64,000 bases of DNA from an uncultured Porphyromonadaceae bacterium (GTDB lineage: Bacteria; Bacteroidota; Bacteroidia; Bacteroidales; Muribaculaceae), in contig CAMWNB010000003.1 in assembly GCA_947175495.1 (NCBI GenBank), positions 1 through 64,000 of the forward strand, read 5' to 3'. The notes under the pieces are model-generated. The model made no database searches. It was given only the letters and a program-made list of their open reading frames with translations, and had not been told where the DNA came from. Shown here in pieces: positions 27,523 through 37,752 of this stretch. A program made the translations under genes and the position numbers. Position 1 is the first letter of the stretch. Each line of letters starts with the position of its first letter.

Positions 27523-28359
27523 ATGAAAAAACTCAAAAGTATTAACGGACGCATGCCTTTGCTCGTGGGCGGGCTGGCGTTGGTTCTTGCTCTCATGTGG
27601 GCGCTTGGGCGCTGTAGCAGCCGGCCGGAAGGGACTTTTGCTTTTTCCGACAGGCATCCCGAAGGCGACACAGTGCATGTGGCCATAGAGATGTCGCCGC
27701 TGCTGTATTCTCGACAGGGCGACAGCATAGTTGGTCTTGACTATGAAATAATACGCCACATTGCCGCCGCCCATAATCTGCAGGTAAGCTTCCGGCCTTT
27801 CGTTCCGCTTCATTTTGCCCTTGAAGGACTTGAGGCGGGAACGTTCGATGTCGTGGTGGCCGCCCTTCCCGCTACGACAGCCACACGTGAGCGTTACCAT
27901 ATGACCAACAGTGTGTACACCGGCCGGCAGACCCTCGTGCAACTGCGCGACAGTGCCACCGGGAAACCACACATAGATTCGCAGGAAAAACTTGCCGGCC
28001 ATCGCGTGTGGGTCGTGGCCAAGTCGCCGTATGCCGACCGCCTCTCCAATCTCGGTGCGGAACTTGGCGATACTATTTATGTAGAGTCGTCACCCGACTA
28101 CTCGGCCGAGCATCTGTGCCTGCTGACGGCATCGGGAGAAATTCCGCGCGCAGTGGTTGATGAGGCCACGGCACGGCGTATCGCTGCAGACTATCCGCAG
28201 CTCGACGTGTCTGTGCCCGTGTCGTTCAATCAGTTCCAGAGCTGGGCGGTGGGACGCGAAGAACTTCGCGATAGCTTTAATGTGTGGCTCGAAGAGTTCC
28301 GCGCTACGGCCGCTTACGATTCTCTTGTGACCAGATACATTTCCGGCGTCGGAGACTGA
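27523..28359 (+). CDS. Periplasmic solute-binding protein family 3 / MltF N-domain-like, possible lipoprotein
   Basis: VHVAIEMSPLLYSRQGDSIVGLDYEIIRHIAAAHNLQVSFRPF...GTFDVVVAALPATTATRERYHMTNSVYTGRQTLV; lipobox-like ALGRC. Confidence 0.8.
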   Translation: MKKLKSINGRMPLLVGGLALVLALMWALGRCSSRPEGTFAFSDRHPEGDTVHVAIEMSPLLYSRQGDSIVGLDYEIIRHIAAAHNLQVSFRPFVPLHFALEGLEAGTFDVVVAALPATTATRERYHMTNSVYTGRQTLVQLRDSATGKPHIDSQEKLAGHRVWVVAKSPYADRLSNLGAELGDTIYVESSPDYSAEHLCLLTASGEIPRAVVDEATARRIAADYPQLDVSVPVSFNQFQSWAVGREELRDSFNVWLEEFRATAAYDSLVTRYISGVGD

Positions 28360-28406
28360 TGCATACAAGGGGGGCTGGGCGTTTTGCATCATGTCGGTAT
28401 TTTTTG

Positions 28407-28414
28407 TAATTTTG
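28407..28414 (+). promoter_or_regulatory. Putative -7 box TAATTTTG for prfC
   Basis: TAATTTTG with TTTG at 28383-28386. Confidence 0.55.
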
Positions 28415-28437
28415 CAAATTATTACGGAAATACTCAC

Positions 28438-30018
28438 ATGGCCACTATCAATCAAGAAATAGAGCGCCGGCGCACATTTGCTATCATATCGCACCCTGAC
28501 GCCGGCAAGACGACACTTACAGAGAAACTTCTGCTATTTGGCGGCGCTATCCACATTGCAGGCGCAGTCAAAAGCAACAAGATAAAGAAAACAGCCACCA
28601 GCGACTGGATGGAAATCGAAAAACAGCGCGGCATTTCAGTGGCCACTTCTGTCATGGGATTCAACTATGGCGACTACAAAATCAACATCCTCGACACCCC
28701 CGGCCACCAGGATTTTGCCGAGGATACATATCGCACGCTCACGGCCGTAGACAGCGTAATCATCGTGGTCGACGTGGCGAAAGGCGTGGAGATGCAGACC
28801 CGCAAACTCATGGAGGTTTGCCGCATGCGCAACACGCCGGTAATCATATTCGTAAACAAGCTCGACCGCGAGGGTCGCGATCCGTTTGAAATCCTTGACG
28901 AGCTGGAGGCGGAATTGAAAATCGCAGTGCGTCCTCTCTCGTGGCCCATCGGTATAGGGGCAAAATTCAAGGGCGTTTACAATATCTATGAGAACACCCT
29001 CGACCTGTTCCAGCCCGACAAGCAGAAGGTGAGCGAGCGCGTGGAAATCGACGATGTGAACGACCCTCGCGTCGATGCCGCCGTGGGAGAGGCCGACGCT
29101 ACCCGTCTGCGTGACGATCTTGAACTTATAGAAGGTGTATATCCGGAATTCGATGTGACGCCATATCTGCAGGGCAAGCTTGCTCCTGTGTTCTTTGGTT
29201 CTGCGCTTAACACATTCGGCGTGAAAGAATTGCTCGACTGCTTTGTGAAGATTGCGCCATCGCCACGTCCAGTAGAGACTGAGGAGCGCACGGTGCGCCC
29301 CGAGGAAGAAAAATTCTCGGGCTTCGTGTTCAAGATACATGCCAACATGGACCCCAACCATCGCAGTTGTATTGCTTTTGTGAAGGTGTGCAGCGGGCGC
29401 TTCGAGCGCAATAGCCCATACAAGCAGGTGCGCAGTGGCAAGGTGATGAAATTTTCCGCACCTACAGCTTTCATGGCACAGAAAAAAAGTATCGTGGACG
29501 AAGCTTATCCCGGTGATATTGTCGGCCTGCCCGACACCGGCAACTTTAAAATCGGCGACACGCTCACGGAAGGCGAGGATATTCATTTCAAGGGATTGCC
29601 AAGCTTCTCGCCGGAGATGTTCAAGTACATCGAAAACACCGACCCCATGAAGAGCAAACAGCTCGAGAAGGGCATACAACAGCTTATGGACGAAGGCGTT
29701 GCGCAGTTGTTTGTCAATCAGTTTAACGGACGCAAAATCATCGGCACTGTAGGGCAGCTGCAGTTCGAGGTCATTCAATACCGTCTGCTGCACGAATATG
29801 GTGCCCAGTGTCGCTGGGAGCCCATCTCGCTTTACAAGGCTTGTTGGATAGAGAGCGACGACAGCGATGCACTGGCGGCATTCAAGAAGCGCAAGCATCA
29901 GTTCATGGCCGTCGATCGCGAAGGCCGCGATGTGTTCCTTGCCGATTCCAACTATGTGCTTCAGATGGCTCAAAACGACTTTCCGAAGATACGTTTTCAC
30001 TTCAGCTCTGAATTTTAA
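28438..30018 (+). CDS. prfC: Peptide chain release factor 3
   Basis: [57 protein letters not shown]. Confidence 0.97.
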   Translation: MATINQEIERRRTFAIISHPDAGKTTLTEKLLLFGGAIHIAGAVKSNKIKKTATSDWMEIEKQRGISVATSVMGFNYGDYKINILDTPGHQDFAEDTYRTLTAVDSVIIVVDVAKGVEMQTRKLMEVCRMRNTPVIIFVNKLDREGRDPFEILDELEAELKIAVRPLSWPIGIGAKFKGVYNIYENTLDLFQPDKQKVSERVEIDDVNDPRVDAAVGEADATRLRDDLELIEGVYPEFDVTPYLQGKLAPVFFGSALNTFGVKELLDCFVKIAPSPRPVETEERTVRPEEEKFSGFVFKIHANMDPNHRSCIAFVKVCSGRFERNSPYKQVRSGKVMKFSAPTAFMAQKKSIVDEAYPGDIVGLPDTGNFKIGDTLTEGEDIHFKGLPSFSPEMFKYIENTDPMKSKQLEKGIQQLMDEGVAQLFVNQFNGRKIIGTVGQLQFEVIQYRLLHEYGAQCRWEPISLYKACWIESDDSDALAAFKKRKHQFMAVDREGRDVFLADSNYVLQMAQNDFPKIRFHFSSEF

Positions 30019-30051
30019 GTCTTTTATTGCAATATTTCGCAAAAAAAGATA

Positions 30052-30059
30052 TATCTTTG
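30052..30059 (+). promoter_or_regulatory. Putative -7 box TATCTTTG for sppA
   Basis: TATCTTTG 21 nt before the ATG at 30081. Confidence 0.55.
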
Positions 30060-30080
30060 TCGAAAATACTACAATTGACG

Positions 30081-31853
30081 ATGCTCAAACGCTTTTTCAT
30101 CTCCATGCTCGGCACTGTGGCCGGCGTGTTTATCAGCGGCATTCTCGCCGTATTGGTTATACTTATGGCCGTAGGCATGATAGCCGGCAAGTCGCTGGGA
30201 GGCGGTTCGGGAGTGCAGGATCACTCCATTCTCCATATCAAACTTGACGGAGACCTTGCCGAACGTATGTCTACGCCTTCGTTGATGGAAATGGTGCAGG
30301 GCGACATGGGGCCGTCGCTGGCTCTTGACGAACTGCGCGCGGCGCTTGCTAAGGCAGCCGACGACAAAAAAGTGGATGGCATATTCCTTGACTGCGGCAG
30401 TTTTGCTGCCGGCGCTGCAAGTTGCGAAGAGCTCGTCGGCTACATCAGAGATTTCAAGAGCAAAAGCGGCAAGTGGGTATATGCCTACGCCGACAGTTAC
30501 GCGCAGGGTGCCTATCTGGTGGCTTCCACTGCCGACAGTATATTTGTCAACCCCATAGGTTCGGTCGATGTGCACGGCACTGCTTCAGCCACTCCTTTCT
30601 TCAAGGATCTTCTTGACAAAGTGGGTGTAAAGATGCAGATAATCAAGGTGGGAACCTACAAGAGCGCCGTCGAGCCTTTTATCCTCAACGAAATGAGCGC
30701 TCCCGCACGCCTTCAGCAGCAAGAGTACGTCGACAGTATATGGCACTATCTCAGTGCCACTATTGCGGCAGGCCGCAACACCGAAGCCGCTGCCGTGACC
30801 GGATGGGCTGACAGCATTTGTGCCACCTGGACCACGGCCAGGACTATATCCGGCGGCCTCGCCGATGCTGCAGTATATCGCCGCACTATGGAGGACCGCC
30901 TTCGCGCTCTCACTGACCTCAAGGACGATGAGGATTTGCGCTACGTTACGCCGGCCGAATATCTCGCAGTTTCCGCCAACCCTCTCAAATCTCTTGAAGA
31001 GAAAAAGCACATCGCTGTGCTTTATGCCTGTGGCGACATTGTGGACAGTGGCAAAGGTGGTATCGTGGGAGAGACCATGGTGCCCGAAATCATTAAGCTG
31101 GCCGACAACGACAAGGTGAAAGGCCTCGTGTTGCGCGTCAACAGCGGCGGCGGTAGCGCGTTCGCCTCCGAACAGATTTGGGAAGCGCTTGAATACTTCA
31201 AAAGCAAGGATAAGCCCTTCTATGTGTCGATGGGCGATTACGCTGCCAGCGGAGGGTACTATATCTCTTGTGGCGCGGACAAGATCTACGCCGACGCGAC
31301 CACCCTTACCGGTTCTATCGGTGTGTTCGGTATGATTCCCGAAGCCTCCGAACTGTTGAACAACAAGCTCGGAGTGCATTTCAGCGTGGTGCAGAGCAAC
31401 CCCAATGCAGCCTTCCCTGTATTCTTCAAACCTCTCACGCCCGACCAGATGGCTGCCATGCAGGCCAACGTGGACAACACATATGCTCTGTTTACGCAAC
31501 GCGTAGCCGATGGACGCGACTTGCCGGTCGACAGCGTGCGCAGCATAGCTGAAGGTAGAGTATGGGTGGGATCTTCCGCCCTTCGCCTTGGTCTTGTAGA
31601 TGAGTTGGCAGCACTGCCCGACGTAATAAAGGCTATGGCATCGGCGACCGGTCTTGATGCTGATCAGACCGTGACCTATCCAAAGAACGAGGACGACATG
31701 TGGATGCAGCTTTTGCGCGAGAGCAAAGCGCTTGACGGCGCCCGTGCTGCCGCAGGCTACAGCCCTCTCGAGCGCCGCGCTCTGCAGGTGGCCGAGCATA
31801 TAGTGAAACAGAATCCGCTCCAGGCCCGTATGCCCATGACAATCATTCGCTAA
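30081..31853 (+). CDS. sppA: Signal peptide peptidase SppA (67-kDa type)
   Basis: VLRVNSGGGSAFASEQIWEAL, GDYAASGGYYISCGADKIYADATTLTGSIGVFG. Confidence 0.95.
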   Translation: MLKRFFISMLGTVAGVFISGILAVLVILMAVGMIAGKSLGGGSGVQDHSILHIKLDGDLAERMSTPSLMEMVQGDMGPSLALDELRAALAKAADDKKVDGIFLDCGSFAAGAASCEELVGYIRDFKSKSGKWVYAYADSYAQGAYLVASTADSIFVNPIGSVDVHGTASATPFFKDLLDKVGVKMQIIKVGTYKSAVEPFILNEMSAPARLQQQEYVDSIWHYLSATIAAGRNTEAAAVTGWADSICATWTTARTISGGLADAAVYRRTMEDRLRALTDLKDDEDLRYVTPAEYLAVSANPLKSLEEKKHIAVLYACGDIVDSGKGGIVGETMVPEIIKLADNDKVKGLVLRVNSGGGSAFASEQIWEALEYFKSKDKPFYVSMGDYAASGGYYISCGADKIYADATTLTGSIGVFGMIPEASELLNNKLGVHFSVVQSNPNAAFPVFFKPLTPDQMAAMQANVDNTYALFTQRVADGRDLPVDSVRSIAEGRVWVGSSALRLGLVDELAALPDVIKAMASATGLDADQTVTYPKNEDDMWMQLLRESKALDGARAAAGYSPLERRALQVAEHIVKQNPLQARMPMTIIR

Positions 31854-31872
31854 CCGGAATATATCTGCGACT

Positions 31873-32976
31873 TTGACACTGAAATCTTTCATACGCCATG
31901 CCGTTCTGCTCCCGTGCTCAAAAATGTACGGCGCAGCGGTGTATGTGCGCAACAAGATGTTCGACTGGAGCATCTTGAAACAGCACACTTTCGGTGTACC
32001 GGTCATAGTTGTCGGGAATATCGCGGTAGGCGGCACAGGTAAAACTCCGCATGTGGAGTTCATCCTGAATGCCATGTGCAACAGCCATCACGTGGCATTT
32101 CTCAGCCGCGGATACAAACGACGCACCAAAGGATTCGTGATGGCTACATCCAAGAGCACGCCGCGCGACATCGGCGACGAGGCTTACCAGATTTACCATA
32201 AGTTCGGCGGCCGCGTGCCCGTTGCCGTGTGTGAGGATAGGGTGAACGGCATACGCGAGCTGCTCAACATTGATCCTGCCATCAACATGCTCGTGCTTGA
32301 CGATGCTTTCCAGCACCGCTACGTCAAGCCTACGGTTGCAGTGGTCGTGACAGAGTACAACAGACCCGTGTTCGAGGATAAACTGTTGCCTTTCGGCAGG
32401 CTGCGCGAGAGCGTAAGGGCGATTAACCGCTCAGACATCGTAGTGGTGAGCAAGTGTCCGACGCACATGAAACCATTGGACTACCGCATTTTCAGCAATA
32501 ATATCAATCTCTTTCCTTGTCAAAGTCTGTTTTTCTCGCGTTATACCTACAGACCTCTGCGACCGCTCTTTCCGGATACTGTGGGCCGTATTCCGTATCT
32601 TGATTGGCTCGGAGAGGACGACACGGTGCTGGCCGTGGCCGGCATAGGCAATCCGCGTCCATTCGTGAGATATCTGAAAAGTTTCAGTTTCCGGGTGAAA
32701 GTGAACGTGTTCGCCGACCACCACAACTATACCCGCAAGGACATAGAACTGCTGCGCAAACGCTACAACGAAATGCGTGGCAACAACAAGATAATAGTCA
32801 CTACCGAAAAGGACGCCGTGCGTCTCAGCTGCAACCCGTATTTTCCGCATGAACTCAAATCCGTGACATTCTATCTTCCCATTGAAGTGGAGTTCATGCC
32901 CAACGGTGCGGGGAGCGGCCCAGATTCGTTTGCCGACGCTATCCGACAGACTATTCGCCGCAATATGCACGTTTGA
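31873..32976 (+). CDS. lpxK: Tetraacyldisaccharide 4'-kinase
   Basis: VPVIVVGNIAVGGTGKTPHVEF, LVLDDAFQHRYVKP; TTG start as given by the track. Confidence 0.93.
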   Translation: MTLKSFIRHAVLLPCSKMYGAAVYVRNKMFDWSILKQHTFGVPVIVVGNIAVGGTGKTPHVEFILNAMCNSHHVAFLSRGYKRRTKGFVMATSKSTPRDIGDEAYQIYHKFGGRVPVAVCEDRVNGIRELLNIDPAINMLVLDDAFQHRYVKPTVAVVVTEYNRPVFEDKLLPFGRLRESVRAINRSDIVVVSKCPTHMKPLDYRIFSNNINLFPCQSLFFSRYTYRPLRPLFPDTVGRIPYLDWLGEDDTVLAVAGIGNPRPFVRYLKSFSFRVKVNVFADHHNYTRKDIELLRKRYNEMRGNNKIIVTTEKDAVRLSCNPYFPHELKSVTFYLPIEVEFMPNGAGSGPDSFADAIRQTIRRNMHV

Positions 32977-33043
32977 ACTTAAATCATTCTGCAGGCGTTT
33001 TGCTATCATAAAAATCATAACCATTAGAAACAACCATCCAACC

Positions 33044-33856
33044 ATGCTCGAAAAAATCAAAGAAACGGCGGCATTTCTCGCCGGCAAAGTAGCAGAAATG
33101 CCCAAAACCGCCATCATCCTGGGCACCGGTCTCGGCACGCTCGTAGACTTCATGGAGGACAAACAGTATATCCCCTATAAGGACATTCCCAACTTCCCCG
33201 TCAGCACCGTTGAGGGCCATAGCGGCAATCTCATCTTCGGCAAACTCGGAGGCAAACTCGTCATGGCCATGCAGGGACGCTTCCATTACTATGAGGGCTA
33301 CGACATGAAGCAGGTGACTTTCCCCGTGCGTGTGATGCGCGCCCTCGGCGTCGAGACGCTCTTCGTCAGCAACGCAGCAGGCGGCATGAACAAGGAATTC
33401 AAGGTGGGCGACGTAATGGTAATCTGCGATCAGATTAACCTGTTCCCCGAGAATCCCCTGCGCGGTAAAAACTACAACGAACTTGGCGACCGCTTCCCCG
33501 CCATGACCGAACCCTACGACCACGCCCTCATCGCTCTGGCCGACAAAATCGCAGCCGAGAAGCAGATTCGTCTGATGCACGGCGTATACGTCGGCACCAC
33601 CGGTCCCACATTCGAGACTCCCGCCGAGTACGAGTATTTCCGCATCATTGGCGGCGACGCAGTGGGCATGAGCACCGTGCCCGAAGTTATCGTGGCCCGT
33701 CATGGCGGAATGCGTGTTTTCGGCATCAGCGTTATCACCGACCTTGGCGGTAAGGATATCCACGACGTTCCCAGCCACGAAGAGGTGCAGCTGGCAGCCG
33801 TCAAGGCTCAGCCCACTGTTGTCACCCTCATGCGCGAAATGGTTGCACGCTCTTGA
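33044..33856 (+). CDS. Purine-nucleoside phosphorylase
   Basis: ILGTGLGTLVD, VEGHSGNLIFGKLGGKLVMAMQGRFHYYEGY, GPTFETPAEYEYFRIIGGDAVGMSTVPEVIVARH. Confidence 0.95.
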   Translation: MLEKIKETAAFLAGKVAEMPKTAIILGTGLGTLVDFMEDKQYIPYKDIPNFPVSTVEGHSGNLIFGKLGGKLVMAMQGRFHYYEGYDMKQVTFPVRVMRALGVETLFVSNAAGGMNKEFKVGDVMVICDQINLFPENPLRGKNYNELGDRFPAMTEPYDHALIALADKIAAEKQIRLMHGVYVGTTGPTFETPAEYEYFRIIGGDAVGMSTVPEVIVARHGGMRVFGISVITDLGGKDIHDVPSHEEVQLAAVKAQPTVVTLMREMVARS

Positions 33857-33863
33857 ATTATAA

Positions 33864-34904
33864 ATGAGTCAGACAGAAATTTCAACCCTCGGCGAGTTTG
33901 GTCTTATCGACCGGCTCACTGAGGGTCTTGAACCCAAGCAGGCCTCGACCGTGCTCGCCGTGGGCGATGATGCGGCCATACTCAATTATCCCGACACCGA
34001 GTTGCTTGTCACTACCGACATGTTGCTCGAAAACGTGCACTTCGACCTCACATATGTGCCGTTGAAGCATCTTGGCTACAAGGCTGCGGTGGTCAACTTC
34101 TCCGACATCTACGCGATGAACGGCACGCCTCGACAAATCACCGTAAGCCTTGGCATCTCGCGTCGCTTCACCGTGGAGCACATCCAGGCGCTTTACGAAG
34201 GCATACGTCTGGCGTGTGAAATATATGGAGTGGACATAGTTGGCGGTGACACATGCTCGTCGCACCAGGGGCTGGTCATATCAGTCACCTGCATAGGTGA
34301 TGCTCCCCGCGGTACGGCAGTTAAGCGCAGCGGCGCTAAACCCACCGATATCATCTGCGTGAGCGGCGATCTTGGTGCCGCCTACATGGGGCTGCAACTG
34401 CTGGAGCGCGAAAAGGTGGCATCGGCCGGACAATCCGATTTTGTGCCGGACTTCGCCGGTAAAGAGTACATCGTTGAACGCCAGCTCAAACCGGAGGCAC
34501 GCCGCGATGTGATAGATGCGCTCGCCAGGGCCGGCATAGTCCCGACCGCCATGATGGACATCAGCGATGGTCTCTCGTCGGAACTGATGCACATATGCAA
34601 GCAGAGTGGAGTAGGGTGCAGAGTCTATGAGGAGCGCATCCCAATCGACTACCAGACGGCACTCATGGCCGAGGAACTGAACATGAACCTCGTCACCGCC
34701 GCGCTTAATGGCGGCGAAGATTATGAACTGCTGTTCACTGTGCCCCTCTCCGCCCACGACAAGGTGACGCAGATTCCCGGAGTGCGCGAAATCGGCTACA
34801 TCACCGATGCTGACAAAGGTTGCGCTCTCGTCGGCCGTGACGGGCAGTCTGAAATCCCTCTTAAGGCGCAAGGATGGAATCCGCTTGCTGAAGAGCAAAA
34901 ATAG
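33864..34904 (+). CDS. thiL: Thiamine-monophosphate kinase
   Basis: VGDDAAILNYPDTELLVTTDMLLENVHFDL, MMDISDGLSSELMHI, NGGEDYELLF. Confidence 0.96.
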   Translation: MSQTEISTLGEFGLIDRLTEGLEPKQASTVLAVGDDAAILNYPDTELLVTTDMLLENVHFDLTYVPLKHLGYKAAVVNFSDIYAMNGTPRQITVSLGISRRFTVEHIQALYEGIRLACEIYGVDIVGGDTCSSHQGLVISVTCIGDAPRGTAVKRSGAKPTDIICVSGDLGAAYMGLQLLEREKVASAGQSDFVPDFAGKEYIVERQLKPEARRDVIDALARAGIVPTAMMDISDGLSSELMHICKQSGVGCRVYEERIPIDYQTALMAEELNMNLVTAALNGGEDYELLFTVPLSAHDKVTQIPGVREIGYITDADKGCALVGRDGQSEIPLKAQGWNPLAEEQK

Positions 34905-34926
34905 GTAGTATTTCAAAAAAAATGAT

Positions 34927-34934
34927 TAAATTTG
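34927..34934 (+). promoter_or_regulatory. Putative -7 box TAAATTTG for nusB
   Basis: TAAATTTG 31 nt before the ATG at 34966. Confidence 0.5.
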
Positions 34935-34965
34935 CACCCGCAAAACCAATAGAACATTCATAGAA

Positions 34966-36387
34966 ATGATAAATCGAATATTGATCCGTGTGAAAGTGGT
35001 GCAGATGTTATACTCCTATCTGCTCACGCAGAGCGAATTTCATATCGACGCCGCTCCCGAGGCTCCTTCGGCAGACCGTCGTTTTGCCTACACGGTGTAT
35101 CTCGATCTGCTCCTGTCAGTAATGGAGCTATCCGGCATCAGCACGGCGCGTGCGCGCGGCGCACACTCCCTTGTAGTTGAACGTGTGTTGCGCGAAAACC
35201 GCGTCGGAGCAGCTTTGGCTGCTACCGATGAGTTGAAAACCACACTCACACGCGGCAACTCGGATATAGACGGCATGCGCCCTTATCTGCAACGCGTGGC
35301 AGATGCCGTGGCTGCGTCCGATGCATTCCGCGACTACAAGAAAATCAAAAACCGCACTCCGGCTGATGATGCACGCTTTTGGAGCGTGGTGCTTGAGACC
35401 ATTCTTCTCAAGGATCCCGAGCTTTCCGCATTTATGCGAACTGTTCCCGGATTCACAGGCAAAGGTCTTGAAATGGGTCTCGATGCCGCCAAGGTCTCGC
35501 TCGCAGCGTTCGGCGACGCTCGTCTGGGCTATCTCACCGCAAAGACCGACCTGCAGCGCTCGCTTGACAAGGCCTACGACCTCTATTATGGAATATTTGA
35601 GCTGATGGTGGAAATCACCCGCGAACAGCGCAAGCGTCTTGAAGCAGCAAAAGAAAAGTATGTGCCCACGGCTGCCGACCTCAACCCGGTCACAAAATTT
35701 GTGGACAACGCTTTCATCGCACGCCTTGAAGCCGACGAAGCTTTTGCGGGTCGCATGGAAAAATCGCCCATGCATTGGGGCGACGACACTGTGCTTGTGC
35801 CGCGTCTGCTTGATGCCATACTGTCCTCCGAACTCTATGCCAAGTATATGGAAGAGCCGGTCGGCGACTATGCTTCGGAATGTGAGTTCTGGCGTGAGTT
35901 GTGCAAAAGCATAATCCTGCCGTCCGACGACCTCGCTGAGGCCATGGAGAGCCGCTCCGTGTTCTGGAACGATGACATGCAGGTAATGGGCACGTTCGTA
36001 CTCAAGAGCCTTCGCCAAATGGCATCTGCGCCAGAAGGAGAGCCGCTTCCCTTCCTACCTCAGTATAAAGACGCTGAAGACGAGGCCTTCGGCCCCGAAC
36101 TTTTCACCTTGGCTGTGGATCATCGCGACGAGTACCGCTCTTACATTGATCGCTTCATCAATGCCGAGCATTGGGACCCCGAGCGCCTTGCTTTCATGGA
36201 CATCGTGATTATGACGTGCGCCATTGCCGAGCTTCTCAATTACCCTTCAATTCCCGTGCCGGTAACGATGAACGAGTACGTGGAAATAGCCAACAGCTAC
36301 AGCACAGCCCGCAGTGGACAGTTTGTCAATGGTCTGCTCTATGCTGTCAGCGAGTATCTTCGTGCCGAGGGTAAACTTACAAAATAA
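34966..36387 (+). CDS. nusB: NusB-family antitermination protein, unusually long with apparent internal tandem duplication
   Basis: N-terminus MINRILIRVKVVQMLYSYLL and C-terminus DPERLAFMDIVIMTCAIAELLNYPSIPVPVTMNEYVEIANSYSTARSGQFVNGLL are NusB; extra ~165-aa middle unit. Confidence 0.92.
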   Translation: MINRILIRVKVVQMLYSYLLTQSEFHIDAAPEAPSADRRFAYTVYLDLLLSVMELSGISTARARGAHSLVVERVLRENRVGAALAATDELKTTLTRGNSDIDGMRPYLQRVADAVAASDAFRDYKKIKNRTPADDARFWSVVLETILLKDPELSAFMRTVPGFTGKGLEMGLDAAKVSLAAFGDARLGYLTAKTDLQRSLDKAYDLYYGIFELMVEITREQRKRLEAAKEKYVPTAADLNPVTKFVDNAFIARLEADEAFAGRMEKSPMHWGDDTVLVPRLLDAILSSELYAKYMEEPVGDYASECEFWRELCKSIILPSDDLAEAMESRSVFWNDDMQVMGTFVLKSLRQMASAPEGEPLPFLPQYKDAEDEAFGPELFTLAVDHRDEYRSYIDRFINAEHWDPERLAFMDIVIMTCAIAELLNYPSIPVPVTMNEYVEIANSYSTARSGQFVNGLLYAVSEYLRAEGKLTK

Positions 36388-36408
36388 CGAATACTAAAAC
36401 TCATAATT

Positions 36409-36747
36409 ATGCTGTCAAACTACATTCTCCTCCAGCAGGCCCAGCAGGGCAATTTCCTCACCAGTTGGGGACTTATCATCATCCTTTTCGTGGTGTTCTA
36501 CTTCTTCATGATTCGTCCGCAGCAGAAGCGTCAGAAGGAAATCCGCAAATTCCGCGAAAGCCTCTCCAAAGGCGACAACGTGGTCACTGCTGGTGGCATT
36601 CATGGCAAAATCGTTGACGCAAACGATGCCGAGAACTACTTCCTGCTCGAAATCGCCAGTGGTGTACGCATCCGCATCGACAAGGGTTCTGTGTATCCCT
36701 CGGCGGCTGAGGCATCGCAGGCAGCAGCTGAAAGCGACAAAAAATAA
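36409..36747 (+). CDS. yajC: Preprotein translocase subunit YajC
   Basis: FFMIRPQQKRQKEIRKFRESLSKGDNVVTAGGIHGKI. Confidence 0.95.
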   Translation: MLSNYILLQQAQQGNFLTSWGLIIILFVVFYFFMIRPQQKRQKEIRKFRESLSKGDNVVTAGGIHGKIVDANDAENYFLLEIASGVRIRIDKGSVYPSAAEASQAAAESDKK

Positions 36748-36774
36748 TTAGCGGGCTCTCACCGTCTCAACGGC

Positions 36775-37752
36775 GTGAAACTCGACATTCGCAGGCGAAT
36801 GGCTCTTGTGAGCCGTGCGGCCCACACGCAGCGTGGCAAGAACATCCTGACATTCGGGGTGTTCCTGCTCATTTCCGCTGTGTTGTGGGTCGTGCTGTCT
36901 CTTAACGAGGAGGACCAGGTGGACCTGCGCATGACTTTAAAAATTGAGCATGTGCCGGACACAGTGACGATTGTATCCATACCTCCGGAACATGTGAATG
37001 TGAGCCTTCGCGCCCGTCGCACCGACCTGCTCAAGAGCACGCTCGGGCGCGAGCCGTCGCTTAGAGTCGACTGGCGCGCTTATCGCTCGCGTGGGTTGTT
37101 GTCGCTGAGTTCGTCAGAGTTGAAGACATTGGCTCGCAATGCAGTAGGAGGCGCAACGGTGCTAAGCGTCACGCCCGACTCGCTGCACCTGCTCTACACT
37201 AACTCGCGCGGACGTCAATTGCCCGTTGTGCTCGACTACAAAGTCACCCCCGGACCACAGGTGGCTCTTGTCGGGCGTCCGACTGTGAAGCCGGATTCTG
37301 CCATGGTGTATGCCATAGGCTCGGCTGCAAGCGGTCTCAGCGCTGTGGCGACGGAACCCATACGCATATCAGGCCTTGGCGAAACCACAACCATGCGTGT
37401 GCGTCTTACCACACCGGCGCGCACACGCGCTTTCCCTGATAGCGTGGATGTGACTTTCCATGTAGAGCCGCTCATCATGAAAACGCGCCGCGTTGTAATC
37501 GAACCAATTGGAGTGCCGGCAGGCACAAAACTCATAACTTTCCCGGCGCAGGTAAACGTCAGCTACATGGTGCCCGCAAGTGTGTACAAGCATAGTTCGC
37601 CGCAATTTCGTGTGGTAGCGGATTACCGCACCATCGATACCTCTGCGCCAACGCGCAACATGCGTCTGCGTCTTGTCGACGTGGATGAGAATCTGCAGAA
37701 TGTGTATCTTTCGGCCGACAGTGCCGAATACATCATCGAACGTCAACAATGA
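36775..37752 (+). CDS. YbbR/CdaR-like domain protein
   Basis: Single N-terminal TM, YbbR-like repeats, conserved nusB-yajC-ybbR-coaE order. Confidence 0.8.
   Translation: MKLDIRRRMALVSRAAHTQRGKNILTFGVFLLISAVLWVVLSLNEEDQVDLRMTLKIEHVPDTVTIVSIPPEHVNVSLRARRTDLLKSTLGREPSLRVDWRAYRSRGLLSLSSSELKTLARNAVGGATVLSVTPDSLHLLYTNSRGRQLPVVLDYKVTPGPQVALVGRPTVKPDSAMVYAIGSAASGLSAVATEPIRISGLGETTTMRVRLTTPARTRAFPDSVDVTFHVEPLIMKTRRVVIEPIGVPAGTKLITFPAQVNVSYMVPASVYKHSSPQFRVVADYRTIDTSAPTRNMRLRLVDVDENLQNVYLSADSAEYIIERQQ

Noticed and set aside
26653-32081. Large minus-strand ORFs (26653..28002, 28636..30042, 30585..32081)
   Set aside because: Antisense to porin/SBP, prfC and sppA; no promoter, signal peptide or domain; artefacts of codon bias.
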